A stretch of 64,000 bases of DNA from an uncultured Eubacteriales bacterium (GTDB lineage: Bacteria; Bacillota; Clostridia; Peptostreptococcales; Anaerovoracaceae). Under the pieces are notes generated by a model, which saw only the letters and a list, made by a program, of their open reading frames with translations, was not told where the DNA came from and did not search any database. Both the position numbers and the translations under genes were made by a program. Positions within the stretch are counted from its first letter, which is position 1. The number at the start of each line of letters is the position of its first letter. The DNA lies in the NCBI GenBank assembly GCA_949285555.1, contig CASDYG010000003.1, positions 231,932-295,931 on the forward strand, read 5' to 3'. This document shows, in pieces, positions 1 through 9,172 of the stretch.

Positions 1-1
1 A

Positions 2-790
2 TATGCAGTTCTTATAGATGCAGACAACATAGGATACAAGTATGTACCTCTTATTTTGCAGGAAATTTCCAGCTACGGAGTTGCTACATATAAAAGAAGC
101 TATGGGGACTGGTCAAGCGAAAACATGAAAAACTGGAAGAAGGTGTTACTTAATAATTCAGTGACGCCTGTACAGCAGTACAGCTATACAACAGGTAAAA
201 ATTCAACGGACTTTGCCATGGTTATTGATGCTATGGATATCCTTTATTCCCAGCATGTAGACGGGTTTTGCATAGCAAGTAGTGACAGCGATTTCACAAG
301 ACTTGCCACCAGACTCAGGGAAGCAGGCATGGATGTAATTGGAATGGGTGAAACAAAGACACCTAAGCCATTTATAAGTGCATGTAATGCCTTTAAATAT
401 CTAGATAAGCTAGCCGAGGCAGAGGCGGAGGAAGGTTCAGAGGATACATCTGTTGAGCTTGATGATGAAGCAGAGGTAATAGAGGATGTAAGAAAGTCCA
501 ATGTACTCAGGTTAAACAAGCTTAAAAAGGTGTTAAAGACATTAGTAGAGGAAAATTCCGACGGTGACGGATGGATGCATATTGGAGATTTAGGTAATAG
601 GCTACAAAAAAGATTTCCGGATTTTGACCCCAGAAACTATGGATTTAAAAAATTCTCACTATTTATCGAATCATTGGATGACTTATTTACTATTAAAAAG
701 GAAAATCAGGCTGTGGGAAGTGGGGTAATTATATATGCAAAGCTTAAATATAATAACTCCGGAAAAGGTCGAAAAAGAAGCTCTAAGTAA
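2..790 (+). CDS. NYN-domain nuclease-like protein with C-terminal LOTUS/OST-HTH domain (5' truncated)
   Basis: The reading frame is open from base 2, so the true start lies upstream of the window; 262 residues are visible. The N-terminus reads AVLIDADNIGYKYVP, the signature of NYN (LabA/DUF88) PIN-like metal-dependent nucleases, and further acidic positions follow in SSDSDF (about residues 95-100) and the preceding TDFAMVIDAMDIL. A Glu/Asp-rich linker near residues 137-160 joins a C-terminal segment (about 172-240; DGWMHIGDLGNRL, FGFKKFSLFIESL-like) typical of LOTUS/OST-HTH RNA-binding domains. NYN-LOTUS proteins are thought to act on RNA, but the substrate here is unknown. It is probably complete apart from a few N-terminal residues. 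Confidence 0.85.
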   Translation, partial: YAVLIDADNIGYKYVPLILQEISSYGVATYKRSYGDWSSENMKNWKKVLLNNSVTPVQQYSYTTGKNSTDFAMVIDAMDILYSQHVDGFCIASSDSDFTRLATRLREAGMDVIGMGETKTPKPFISACNAFKYLDKLAEAEAEEGSEDTSVELDDEAEVIEDVRKSNVLRLNKLKKVLKTLVEENSDGDGWMHIGDLGNRLQKRFPDFDPRNYGFKKFSLFIESLDDLFTIKKENQAVGSGVIIYAKLKYNNSGKGRKRSSK

Positions 791-817
791 TTTAATATTT
801 AATTTGCGATGATTTAC

Positions 818-846
818 TTTACATATATAAAAATGTAAAATATATT
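818..846 (+). promoter_or_regulatory. Promoter of mscL
   Basis: A -35 box TTTACA (818-823), a 17-base spacer and a -10 box TATATT (841-846) precede mscL by 34 bases. The -35 and spacer lie inside a short inverted repeat, TTTACAT (818-824) and ATGTAAA (833-839), which could be an operator or chance in AT-rich sequence. Confidence 0.5.
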
Positions 847-880
847 GTTGCAATAATAATAAATGAAAAAGGAGTAAAAT

Positions 881-1288
881 ATGAAGAAATTTGCACAGGA
901 ATTTAAGGAATTCATTTCGCGTGGCAATGTTATGGACATGGCTATAGGTGTGGTTATGGGTACTGCTTTTACCGCAATAATAAATGCAGTAGTAAATGGA
1001 GTGCTTATGCCTATCATAGGTTTTATTCTAGGCGGAAATCAGTATGACAATATTAAAATTGTTCTTGCCGCAGCAAAGGGAGATAAGCCTGAGGTAGCTA
1101 TTGCTATTGGAACGGTACTTGGAGCCATTATTAATTTCCTAATCATTGCCGCAGTTCTTTTCTGTGTGGTAAAGGTAATAAACAGGTTCAGAAAGAAGCA
1201 GGAGGAAGAAATTATCGAAGAGCCTGCACCGGAGGTTCCTGCTGATATTGCCCTGTTAACAGAGATAAGAGATTTACTGAAAAAATAA
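881..1288 (+). CDS. mscL: Large-conductance mechanosensitive channel MscL
   Basis: The 135-residue product matches the usual MscL length. It begins with the amphipathic N-terminal helix (KFAQEFKEFISRGNVMD). The pore-lining first membrane helix follows (AIGVVMGTAFTAIINAVVNG), then a periplasmic loop of about 35 residues, a second membrane helix (about residues 76-100) and a charged C-terminal bundle (DIALLTEIRDLLKK). MscL forms a pentameric tension-gated pore in the cytoplasmic membrane that releases solutes on hypo-osmotic shock. The start is set by GGAG (871-874), six bases before the ATG. It has its own promoter and is followed closely by ferritin. Confidence 0.97.
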   Translation: MKKFAQEFKEFISRGNVMDMAIGVVMGTAFTAIINAVVNGVLMPIIGFILGGNQYDNIKIVLAAAKGDKPEVAIAIGTVLGAIINFLIIAAVLFCVVKVINRFRKKQEEEIIEEPAPEVPADIALLTEIRDLLKK

Positions 1289-1311
1289 AATAATTTATTG
1301 AGGGGGTACTT

Positions 1312-1818
1312 ATGCTTAAAGAACAGGTTGCTAAATTATTAAATGAACAGGTTAATAAGGAATTTTTCTCTTCTTATCTGTATCTTGATTTTTCCACCTA
1401 TTTTGCAGATAGAGGCTTAGATGGATTTGCAAATTGGTACATGATACAGGCTCAGGAGGAAAAGGATCATGCTCTAATGTTTTATAATTATCTGTTGGAG
1501 CATGGAGAAAAGGTAAAGCTGCTTCCTATCGAAGGGCCAAGTGGCAAGTATAAGGACGATATTAGTGTATTAAAGGCTGCTCTTGCTCACGAGAAGCAGG
1601 TAACAGAATGGATTCATAAAATCTATGAAGCTGCTGAAAAAGAAAAGGATTTCAGCACCATGCAGTTCTTGCATTGGTTCATTGAGGAGCAGCGAGAGGA
1701 AGAAGCTAATGCAAGTGATCTTGTGACTAAGATGGAAATGTTTGGAAGTCAGCCGCAGAGTCTATATATGCTGAATTCAGATTTAAAGGGTAGGAGCTAT
1801 GTTCCGCCTCAGGAGTAG
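1312..1818 (+). CDS. ftnA: Non-haem ferritin (FtnA type)
   Basis: A 168-residue four-helix-bundle ferritin that stores iron as a ferric mineral in a 24-mer cage. Ferroxidase ligands are visible: a helix A Glu in NKEFFSSYLYL, the EExDH cluster in QAQEEKDHALMF (helix B) and the Glu-rich EEQREEEANAS of helix D. The start follows a strong GAGGGGG site. It lies 23 bases after mscL and is probably co-transcribed with it. A hairpin follows immediately. No haem-binding Met typical of bacterioferritin is evident, so FtnA-type ferritin is preferred over Bfr. Confidence 0.95.
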   Translation: MLKEQVAKLLNEQVNKEFFSSYLYLDFSTYFADRGLDGFANWYMIQAQEEKDHALMFYNYLLEHGEKVKLLPIEGPSGKYKDDISVLKAALAHEKQVTEWIHKIYEAAEKEKDFSTMQFLHWFIEEQREEEANASDLVTKMEMFGSQPQSLYMLNSDLKGRSYVPPQE

Positions 1819-1823
1819 TGGGT

Positions 1824-1848
1824 AAGCCGACGCCAGTCGGCTTTACTT
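1824..1848 (+). terminator. Hairpin after ferritin
   Basis: AAGCCGAC (1824-1831) pairs with GTCGGCTT (1836-1843) across a four-base loop and is followed by an interrupted T tract (TACTTAT). It is a good stem with a weak tail, so termination may be partial. Confidence 0.6.
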
Positions 1849-1870
1849 ATAATTAGGAAGGAAGGTAAGA

Positions 1871-3304
1871 ATGTACATCAACAAGAGATCGATGAAAAGG
1901 CTCATTCTTGTAATTTTTATATCTATCATCTTCTTTTTAGTGATGAAGAATCTAGGCCTTTTAGCAGGAGAGCTTGGCAAGGTAGTTGCCGTATTTAGTC
2001 CATTTATATTGGGGGCAGGAATCGCATTTCTAATAAATGTACCAATGGTAAAGCTGGAATATTGGCTCTTTGACCGTTGGCTCTATGGGAAAAAGCCTAA
2101 GGAAGAAAGAGAAAAGCCTAAAAAATTTGAAAGGGAAAAAGGTCTTTGTGGAAAGGATTTCAAAAGACTTTTTAAAGGAAAGTTCAAAGGCTTTGGTAGA
2201 AAGCTTGCCATCTCATGCAAGAGACCTATCAGTATGCTTCTTACCTTTATTTTGGTAGTGGGCTTATTTGCGGTAATGCTGTATTTAATAGTGCCACAGC
2301 TTGCAAACACTATCAGGGAGGTAGCAGACAATTTGCCTGCGGCCGTTAATAAGGTTCAATACTGGATAGAAAATCATGCAGACACTATTGAATATTTTAA
2401 AAGTTACTCCAATAAACTATCAATAAACTGGGACGAAATGGCAGGTAAAGCTTCCCAGTATTTGCAGGATTTCGCAAAGGGATTATTAAATTCCAGTATC
2501 GCAACTGCAAGCTCTATAGTAAGTGGACTGGTTAGCTTCTTCTTGGGCTTAATATTTGCTATCTATCTACTTTTACAAAAGGAAAAGCTAAATAGACAGG
2601 GCAAGCAGATTATCTATGGAGCCATACCTGAAAAGGTTGCCGATGGGTGTATGTATACCCTCTCATTAACACATAGGACCTTTAGCAAATTTATCGCAGG
2701 ACAATGTCTTGAGGCATGTATACTTGGACTGATGTTTGCAGTAACTATGCCGTTATTCAAACTTCCCTATGTAATTTTGCTGAGCTTTATAATTGGTTTC
2801 TTAAATCTTATTCCATATGTGGGAGCATTTATGGGACTTATTATTGGTGCTCTTCTTGTAGCAATGGAGGATCCACACCAGGCAGTAATCTTCATTGTCC
2901 TATTTTTGATACTACAGCAGATTGAGGCTAATTTAATATATCCTATAGTGGTAGGAAATTCTGTTGGGCTTCCGTCTATCTGGGTACTTGTGGCAATTAC
3001 CATTGGTGGCAGCGTTGCAGGGGTAGTAGGAATGATTCTATTTATTCCACTTTTCTCAGTACTTTATACCATGATAGTCTTTTATGTGAAGCGTGCTCTT
3101 GAAAAGAAGGATATTGATGAAGATAAGTGGAAGGAACCGGTGACACTAGATAAAGAGGCTCTGACCTTTGGAGCCGGGAAAAAAGCTGTTAGCAGTGAAA
3201 CTTCCTGTTGTGAAGAGTATGAAGCAGAATGTAAAAGTGAAGCTTCAGGTAAGAATAGCGATGAGTCAGTGATTAGTAAAATTATTGATATTTTTAAGAA
3301 TTAA
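1871..3304 (+). CDS. AI-2E family transporter (YtvI/PerM-like permease)
   Basis: The 477-residue integral membrane protein has the layout of the AI-2E transporter/PerM family. Two N-terminal membrane helices (about residues 10-60) are followed by a basic cytoplasmic insert (about 73-118, many Lys and Arg) and a third helix near 125-150. A soluble region comes next, then a cluster of five C-terminal helices (about 205-420) containing the family pattern LNLIPYVGAFMGLI. Members are proposed to be ion-coupled exporters; AI-2 transport is established for only a few. The C-terminal tail of about 60 residues is charged and has a CC pair. The start follows AGGAAGGAAGG. Substrate unknown. Confidence 0.85.
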   Translation: MYINKRSMKRLILVIFISIIFFLVMKNLGLLAGELGKVVAVFSPFILGAGIAFLINVPMVKLEYWLFDRWLYGKKPKEEREKPKKFEREKGLCGKDFKRLFKGKFKGFGRKLAISCKRPISMLLTFILVVGLFAVMLYLIVPQLANTIREVADNLPAAVNKVQYWIENHADTIEYFKSYSNKLSINWDEMAGKASQYLQDFAKGLLNSSIATASSIVSGLVSFFLGLIFAIYLLLQKEKLNRQGKQIIYGAIPEKVADGCMYTLSLTHRTFSKFIAGQCLEACILGLMFAVTMPLFKLPYVILLSFIIGFLNLIPYVGAFMGLIIGALLVAMEDPHQAVIFIVLFLILQQIEANLIYPIVVGNSVGLPSIWVLVAITIGGSVAGVVGMILFIPLFSVLYTMIVFYVKRALEKKDIDEDKWKEPVTLDKEALTFGAGKKAVSSETSCCEEYEAECKSEASGKNSDESVISKIIDIFKN

Positions 3305-3386
3305 AAAAGAGCCTGCCTCTTTGCACAGAATTTCATTCGTTGGATTTGAAATTAACGGCTTAGCACTATAAGGGGCAGGCTCTTTT
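3305..3386. terminator. Bidirectional terminator, convergent genes
   Basis: AAAAGAGCCTGCC (3305-3317) is exactly complementary to GGCAGGCTCTTTT (3374-3386), with A and T tracts on the outside, so it can stop transcription from the permease (+) and from the ABC exporter (-). The 56-base loop holds a smaller inner hairpin (AATTTCA with TGAAATT). Confidence 0.8.
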
Positions 3387-3444
3387 ATTGCATAATATTA
3401 TAGATTTTAATTATCTGACATTTCCATGAGTTTCACACACTTTG

Positions 3445-6400
3445 TTACTCTACAGCTTTTAGTGAATCTGCCATGCTGATTCTTCTGACTTTAAAATACA
3501 TGATGAAGCTTACAAGGAGTGCAAATCCAATGGTTATTAGGATGGAATAGATATAGCTGTACCACATTATATGTACATCGTAGTAGACCATTTCCACCTG
3601 TATTTTGAGCATTACGAAGGCATGTAGAGCTCTTCCTAATCCTAAACCCAATAGTGAGCTCATGATGGTGAGCATTATTATTTCACGAAAAACGTAAGAA
3701 ATTGTCTCATACTCATTGAAGCCAAGAACCTTTAAAGTGGCAATTTCACGGGCTCTTTCAGTAATGTTGATATTAGTTAGATTGTAAAGAACGATGAATG
3801 CTAATATTCCGGCACTGATTATGATTAGCAAAATGACGGAGTTTAGATTGTTCATCATTGCATCTATTCGTCTGTAGGTATCCATATTTATATCAATACT
3901 TGCCACCTGATTCATCTCCATTACTGATGCTGATGAATCCAGAATTTTGTTTTCAGACGTTTTATCATGTAAGTCGATAGGTCTTTGTACGTGACGAACC
4001 TTAATGAGGGCATTAGATGCCTTTGGTGGGCTTCCCCACGCTTTTTCATATGTAGCGGGCGTCATATATGTATAATTTAACACATGATTTATAAATATAT
4101 CATCAACACGCAGCTTGGCGATTTGTCCCTTGCTGTTTTTTAAGCTGACTGTATCACCTTTTTGTATCTTATTTTCTTTCGCCAGCTTTTCACAAATAAG
4201 TATTCCACCATCATCAGGCAGTCTTTTTTCTTCCCCGTAATTTTCAAGGTGGATAAAGTTAGGGACTTTCTCCCCATCTGTTGCAATAATATAGGTTTCT
4301 GTACTTTTTTTATTTTTGATAATACTTCCCTTACTTTTGTGAATGAGTAGTGCATCATCAATATGGGAATCAGCAGATTTGAGAAACTCATTGTATTTTA
4401 ACAATGACGCATCATCAAAGCCCATTGACTGCTTAAAGCTTACGGTGTAGTCGAAATTATAAAGCTGGCTAAACTGCCTTTCCGATATATTTTTTATAGA
4501 ATCGTTTACGCCAAAGCCGGTAAGTACAAGCGCAGTACAGCCACTGATACCAAGCAGCATCATGAGAAATCTTTGCTTGTAGCGAAAGGTATTTCTTATA
4601 CTGACCTTTTGTAAAAAAGATAGGTGATTCCAGACTGGTGGAATTTTTTCTACAAGAGTTCGTTTGCCAGACTTGGGTGGCTTTGGACGAAGTAGGAAAG
4701 CAGGGTTTTCACGAAAATCTTCATAGCAGCTGATCCATGTAGTTGCTGTGGTGCAAAGCATAGCAACAAGAAAAGCTAAAATTCCGATTTTTGGATCAAG
4801 GCGATACTGTAGCCTGTCGCTGAAGCTATAAATGATGCCATATGCATTCCAAATAGTTTTTGGGAACAAATAGTTACCTAAGAAATAACCTATTATAGTT
4901 CCTATGAACCCACTAGAGCCTGCATAGATAAGGTAGCGAGAAGCGATTATAAAATTACTATATCCAAGGGCCTTAAGGCTTCCTATCTCAACCCTTGATT
5001 CTTCTACCATTCTGCTCATTGTGGTCATGCAGACTAAAGCAGCGGTCAGAAAGAAAAAGATTGGAAAGACCTTTGCAACACCATTTATTATATTGGAGTC
5101 ATTCTTAAAGAGTGCAAAGCCCAGATTGCTGTAGGCATCTAGGCAGTAGCCGTGAACCTTGAGCTTCTTTATCTCAAGCTGTTCAGTTTGTGCAAGCTGT
5201 TCTAAAGCCTTATCCAGCTCCTGATTCTTGGTAGCAAAGGTGGCTTCTAGCTCATATTCCTTAGCATTTAGCTCCTTAATACCTGAATCCAGTTCTACTT
5301 TATTGTCACTTAGTATTTTTTCCTGACTTTCTAATTCTAGTGTAGCCCTGTCTAATTTGCTCTTTGCTTCTGCAAGAAATACGGAAGCTTCTTCAAGCCT
5401 TTTTTTCATTAAAAGCTTTTCTGATTCAGGTATATTGGAGGAGTTATTATATAACTGCATGAGATTTTCATATTCTGATAGCTTCGCAAAATATTCACTG
5501 CTTTGCTTACTAAGCTGCTCTCTTGCAGTTAAAAGCTGTGATTTAGCTTCGTTTATTTGCTGTTTTTGTTCATTAACTTCGGCTTTCTTTTCGTAAATAG
5601 CATACATGGCTTTGGATTTCTCAGCCTCTAAAGTAGCTTTGCCGGCATTAATTTCCTCACGTTTTGATTCTAGCTCACTTTGCAGGCGGGATAAAAGCTC
5701 GTTTCTACGCTCGTTAATAATATCATCAAGAACAGACTTTATCTCCGTCCTTGAACTATCTAGCATTTTGTCATATTTTTTACTATATATGATACTATCT
5801 TCACTACGATCTGCAAATCTAATATATATATTTGAATAATAGTCATTTGTTATTAAATCAGGCTTAGTATATATGAAGGCAGATACCTGTCCATTTCCCA
5901 GCTCGCTACTACCTCTGTCGAAATTAAGGAAGAGTGGGGACTTGCAAATTCCAACGATAGTAAGCCTTTGAGAAGCAAAACTAGATTTGGTCTTGTCACT
6001 GTTTTCATGAGCAATCTGTATTTTTTTACCAATATCTCGGTTTTTAAAATAACGTGAATCACCTAGTACTTCATTTCTTTTTTTCGGCATACGCCCTTTT
6101 TCCAGCTGTATTTTGTTCAGCTTTGTAGGAAGGTTAATGGCAATAAGTACCTTATCAATATTTTTCGATGTTTTATACAGAAAGTGTACTTGCTTGCTTC
6201 CTTCTACAATGAAATCTTTCCCAAGCTGCTCTTTTGCATGCTGAAGATTTTCGCTGGAAAAGCCCTTGGTAGAAACGAGGTGATAATCAAAAAATTTTTT
6301 CTCATCTAAATATTCATTGGCAGAAAAAACCATAGCATCTCTGCTAACTTTTAGACCGGAAAAAAATCCGACTCCTAATGCGATTATACCTAGTATGGCT

Positions 6401-6450
6401 ATGTAGCGACCAAGACTTTTTCTTATGTCCCTTATGGTTGTTTTAATCAT
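3445..6450 (-). CDS. ABC exporter permease, FtsX/MacB-like, with long coiled coil
   Basis: A 1001-residue permease with two FtsX-type halves. A membrane helix at residues 15-35 is followed by an extracytoplasmic domain. A long Glu/Lys/Ala-rich coiled coil (about 240-440) comes next. Then there is a three-helix FtsX core (about 455-610), a second FtsX-like extracytoplasmic region and a final three-helix bundle (about 850-1000). This is the large two-FtsX class of Gram-positive permeases, related to MacB/LolE, which use ATP to export lipids, peptides or antibiotics or to act on the envelope. It starts three bases after its ATPase partner, so the two are one operon. The exported substrate cannot be deduced. 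Confidence 0.9.
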   Translation of the reverse strand: MIKTTIRDIRKSLGRYIAILGIIALGVGFFSGLKVSRDAMVFSANEYLDEKKFFDYHLVSTKGFSSENLQHAKEQLGKDFIVEGSKQVHFLYKTSKNIDKVLIAINLPTKLNKIQLEKGRMPKKRNEVLGDSRYFKNRDIGKKIQIAHENSDKTKSSFASQRLTIVGICKSPLFLNFDRGSSELGNGQVSAFIYTKPDLITNDYYSNIYIRFADRSEDSIIYSKKYDKMLDSSRTEIKSVLDDIINERRNELLSRLQSELESKREEINAGKATLEAEKSKAMYAIYEKKAEVNEQKQQINEAKSQLLTAREQLSKQSSEYFAKLSEYENLMQLYNNSSNIPESEKLLMKKRLEEASVFLAEAKSKLDRATLELESQEKILSDNKVELDSGIKELNAKEYELEATFATKNQELDKALEQLAQTEQLEIKKLKVHGYCLDAYSNLGFALFKNDSNIINGVAKVFPIFFFLTAALVCMTTMSRMVEESRVEIGSLKALGYSNFIIASRYLIYAGSSGFIGTIIGYFLGNYLFPKTIWNAYGIIYSFSDRLQYRLDPKIGILAFLVAMLCTTATTWISCYEDFRENPAFLLRPKPPKSGKRTLVEKIPPVWNHLSFLQKVSIRNTFRYKQRFLMMLLGISGCTALVLTGFGVNDSIKNISERQFSQLYNFDYTVSFKQSMGFDDASLLKYNEFLKSADSHIDDALLIHKSKGSIIKNKKSTETYIIATDGEKVPNFIHLENYGEEKRLPDDGGILICEKLAKENKIQKGDTVSLKNSKGQIAKLRVDDIFINHVLNYTYMTPATYEKAWGSPPKASNALIKVRHVQRPIDLHDKTSENKILDSSASVMEMNQVASIDINMDTYRRIDAMMNNLNSVILLIIISAGILAFIVLYNLTNINITERAREIATLKVLGFNEYETISYVFREIIMLTIMSSLLGLGLGRALHAFVMLKIQVEMVYYDVHIMWYSYIYSILITIGFALLVSFIMYFKVRRISMADSLKAVE

Positions 6451-6453
6451 TTT

Positions 6454-7155
6454 TTACCATTCCACTAAATCAACATCTAATTTATTATCATTTATATATG
6501 TATGAGTGACAGTTCCATTTTTTATATGAATGACTCTATCCGCTATTTTTTCTAAAGCTGAATTATGAGTGATAATTATAATGGTCATTTTAGTACTGTT
6601 ACAGGTCTCCTGCAGCAGCTTTAATATGGATTTTCCTGTATTGTAGTCTAAAGCTCCTGTTGGCTCGTCGCACAGGAGAAGCTTCGGATTTTTTGCAAGA
6701 GCTCTAGCTATGGCAACTCTCTGCTGCTCACCTCCTGAAAGCTGAGAAGGAAAGTTATTTAATCTGTGAGCAAGACCTACTTTTTCTAATATTTCCTTTG
6801 GATCTAGTGGATTTTTACATATTTGTGTGGCAAGGGAGACATTTTCGTATGCAGTGAGATTTTGAATAAGATTATAGAATTGAAATACAAACCCTATATC
6901 GTAGCGTCTGTAGTTTGTTAGCTCTCTTCGGCTATATTTAGAAATTTCATTACCATCTAAAAAGACGTGGCCTGAAGTCAATGTGTCCATACCACCTAAA
7001 ATGTTGAGGAGAGTAGTTTTTCCAGCACCGGAAGGACCTACAATGACACAAAGCTCTCCCTCATTTACTTCAAGTGATGCGTCGGTTAGTGCATCGATTT
7101 TCATTTCCCCTACCTGGTAGGTTTTACTTACTTTTTCTAATTTAATAAAGCTCAT
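6454..7155 (-). CDS. ABC transporter ATP-binding protein (LolD/MacB type)
   Basis: A 233-residue ATPase with all motifs intact: Walker [10 protein letters not shown] (near residue 40), Q-loop FVFQFYNL, signature [15 protein letters not shown], Walker [13 protein letters not shown] and H-loop IIITHN. The EPTGALD box is typical of LolD/FtsE-like partners of FtsX permeases, which agrees with the next gene. No Shine-Dalgarno is seen before the ATG, and the predicted -10 box ends only six bases upstream, so the mRNA may be leaderless. Confidence 0.96.
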   Translation of the reverse strand: MSFIKLEKVSKTYQVGEMKIDALTDASLEVNEGELCVIVGPSGAGKTTLLNILGGMDTLTSGHVFLDGNEISKYSRRELTNYRRYDIGFVFQFYNLIQNLTAYENVSLATQICKNPLDPKEILEKVGLAHRLNNFPSQLSGGEQQRVAIARALAKNPKLLLCDEPTGALDYNTGKSILKLLQETCNSTKMTIIIITHNSALEKIADRVIHIKNGTVTHTYINDNKLDVDLVEW

Positions 7156-7161
7156 ACTTAT

Positions 7162-7189
7162 ATTGTAGCATTATCTGAGATATATACAA
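7162..7189 (-). promoter_or_regulatory. Promoter of the ABC exporter operon, possibly leaderless
   Basis: On the minus strand TTGTAT (7184-7189), a 16-base spacer and TACAAT (7162-7167) preceded by TGC form an extended -10 promoter. The ATG of the ATPase begins only six bases after the -10 box, so transcription would start at or next to the start codon. Confidence 0.5.
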
Positions 7190-7190
7190 C

Positions 7191-7218
7191 AAAAAAGCTG
7201 ACCAGCGGTCAGCTTTTG
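7191..7218 (-). terminator. Terminator of the lipoprotein gene
   Basis: AAAGCTGACC (7194-7203) pairs with GGTCAGCTTT (7207-7216) across a three-base loop. Read on the minus strand, the stem is followed by T residues. It separates the lipoprotein gene from the ABC promoter that begins just beyond it. Confidence 0.8.
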
Positions 7219-7248
7219 TTCATAATCTGTAGATTTTGGGTCAGAAAT

Positions 7249-7827
7249 TTATTTCTTTTCTTCTGACTTACCAATCTTCTGGTTAGTAAGCTTTAGATTC
7301 TTTTCAAAATCTGCTCCGTATTTTTTCATCCATTTTCCATCAGGGCTGATGTCGGAGAATGTGATAATCCATGTCTTGGTTGAATCTAATGCCACCTGTT
7401 TTTGTCTTAGAGTCTTGTCATTAATTTTGTATTCAATAGTTGAAATAACCGCAGAATAGTCCTTAACAGGCTCCTTTTTAAAATCCTTAACATCTACATT
7501 AAGATCCTTAAATCCCTGCTTTTCCAAGGCTTCCTTAATGGATTTTTGCAGCTCATCCTTAGATAGGGAATCATAGAATTTATCATCCTTTGGGGCCTGA
7601 CTAATTGTGATATTAGTTAAATCTCCACTAGTCTGATAATCTGCTAGATGCCATAAATCAATGCTTTCTTCCTTTGTAAATTCCTTTATATTAGGATCAA
7701 TGCTTGCAATTTCTACTTTTGCATCCTTAGCACTGTTTTTTCCCACTTTTGGGGAGCCACAGGCAGCAAGGCCTACAGCCAGAGTAATAATCATTGCCAA
7801 GGCGAAAATTTTCTTAAAACTCTTCAT
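7249..7827 (-). CDS. Putative lipoprotein of unknown function
   Basis: About 192 residues. A short basic N-terminus (MKSFKK) and a hydrophobic segment lead to the lipobox VGLAAC, so the mature protein is predicted to be lipid-anchored to the outer face of the membrane at that Cys. The rest is a soluble, Lys-rich domain with no motif I recognise. I place the start at the second Met because GGGAGG lies just before it, inside the four extra codons of the longer frame. It is monocistronic between its own terminator and gapA. It could be a substrate-binding or stress lipoprotein; function unknown. Confidence 0.75.
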   Translation of the reverse strand: MKSFKKIFALAMIITLAVGLAACGSPKVGKNSAKDAKVEIASIDPNIKEFTKEESIDLWHLADYQTSGDLTNITISQAPKDDKFYDSLSKDELQKSIKEALEKQGFKDLNVDVKDFKKEPVKDYSAVISTIEYKINDKTLRQKQVALDSTKTWIITFSDISPDGKWMKKYGADFEKNLKLTNQKIGKSEEKK

Positions 7828-7956
7828 GTTTCCTCCCAATTATTTAATGTTATCTCATTAAATTTTAACGAAAAAAGTTATCTATGTCAAATCTGAGAGT
7901 AGCACTAGTCATGATATTTCAATATTCACAGCAATCTGATATGACTCAGGGTATAA

Positions 7957-8973
7957 CTATCTGAGGCTTGCCATATGCTTCAAAGTTCTGATTAGCTGAC
8001 TTACATAGCTCATTTCATTATCATACCATGCTACGATTCTTACCTCATAAATCTTCGTACCACATCTTTGAGAAAGTGTTTGAGTGGCATCAAATAAAGA
8101 ACCGTAGCTCATACCTATGATGTCAGAGGAGACAAGCTCTTCCTCAGTATAGCCAAAGGATTCGTTTGCAGCCTTTTTCATAGCTTCGTTAATGCCTTCT
8201 ACCGTAACGCTTTCAGTTTCATCTTTTAGTGTAGCGTCAAGAATGGTAATGGAACCACTTGCTACAGGTACTCTCTGTGCAGATCCAATAAGCTTTCCGT
8301 CAAGCTCTGGAATTACGAGGCCAATTGCCTTTGCAGCACCAGTGCTGTTTGGCACGATATTTATCGCTCCAGCTCTTGCCCTTCTCAAATCGCCTTTTTT
8401 ATGTGGACCATCTAAAAGCATTTGGTCTCCAGTATATGCATGGATCGTAGTCATAAATCCGGTTCTTAGCTCACGGTAATCGCTAAGGGCTTTAGCCATT
8501 GGAGCAAGACAGTTTGTAGTACAGCTTGCACCGGAAACTATCTTATCCTCTGCCTTTAAAGTATTGTGATTTACTCCGTAAACAATAGTAGGCAGATCAT
8601 TTCCCGCTGGAGCAGAGATAAGCACCTTCTTTGCACCTGCATCTATATGTGCCTGGGATTTAGCCTTGCTAGTATAAAATCCAGTACATTCCAAAACAAT
8701 ATCTATGTCAAGCTCCTTCCATGGAAGCTGAGATGCATCGGCAATTGCATAAATAGGGATTTCCTTTTCTCCGACCTTGATGGACTTTTCCAATGCCTCT
8801 ACAGGATAATCTCTAAAGGCTCCCTGTACGCTGTCATATTTTAAAAGATGGGCAAGCATGGAAGGGCTAGTCAAGTCATTGATAGCCACTATCTCTATTT
8901 GCTCATCATTTATAAGCTTTCTAAAAGTAAGACGACCAATACGTCCAAATCCATTAATAGCAACTCGTATCAT
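7957..8973 (-). CDS. gapA: Glyceraldehyde-3-phosphate dehydrogenase
   Basis: The 338-residue enzyme oxidises glyceraldehyde-3-phosphate to 1,3-bisphosphoglycerate with NAD+ in glycolysis. The Rossmann motif INGFGRIGR is at the N-terminus, followed by [19 protein letters not shown], in which the Asp after INxx favours NAD+. The catalytic Cys lies in [15 protein letters not shown] and the C-terminal [11 protein letters not shown] is the usual ending. It is alone rather than in a gap-pgk-tpi operon. The start follows AAGGAGG. It is transcribed divergently from the SDR gene. Confidence 0.97.
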   Translation of the reverse strand: MIRVAINGFGRIGRLTFRKLINDEQIEIVAINDLTSPSMLAHLLKYDSVQGAFRDYPVEALEKSIKVGEKEIPIYAIADASQLPWKELDIDIVLECTGFYTSKAKSQAHIDAGAKKVLISAPAGNDLPTIVYGVNHNTLKAEDKIVSGASCTTNCLAPMAKALSDYRELRTGFMTTIHAYTGDQMLLDGPHKKGDLRRARAGAINIVPNSTGAAKAIGLVIPELDGKLIGSAQRVPVASGSITILDATLKDETESVTVEGINEAMKKAANESFGYTEEELVSSDIIGMSYGSLFDATQTLSQRCGTKIYEVRIVAWYDNEMSYVSQLIRTLKHMASLR

Positions 8974-8997
8974 ATTTTCCTCCTTATGTAGTATTTA

Positions 8998-9026
8998 ATT
9001 ATACAACAACAGGCCATTTTAAACAA
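8998..9026 (-). promoter_or_regulatory. Promoter of gapA
   Basis: On the minus strand TTGTTT (9021-9026), a 17-base spacer and a consensus TATAAT (8998-9003) lie 24 bases upstream of the gapA start codon, leaving a very short leader that contains the AAGGAGG site. Confidence 0.55.
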
Positions 9027-9121
9027 TATGTCATTTGGCACAAAACGAAAGTTTTAATTAAAAATCTTTCGAATTATCTACCTGAACTATTATAATATCA
9101 TTGCCTGAGCGTCAGTTTATT

Positions 9122-9150
9122 TTGACACTAGGTAAGCTAGATAGTATAAT
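9122..9150 (+). promoter_or_regulatory. Consensus sigma-A promoter of the SDR-RodA-PBP operon
   Basis: TTGACA (9122-9127), exactly 17 bases, then TATAAT (9145-9150): both boxes match the housekeeping consensus in full. The SDR ATG follows 22 bases after the -10 box with AGGAG at 9161-9165. The promoter shows that codons upstream of 9173 are not part of the gene. Confidence 0.85.
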
Positions 9151-9172
9151 TTTAGTATATAGGAGTGTATAT

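Noticed and set aside
9101-9172. Longer N-terminus for the SDR protein
   Set aside because: It would place a perfect TTGACA-17-TATAAT promoter and the AGGAG inside the coding region.
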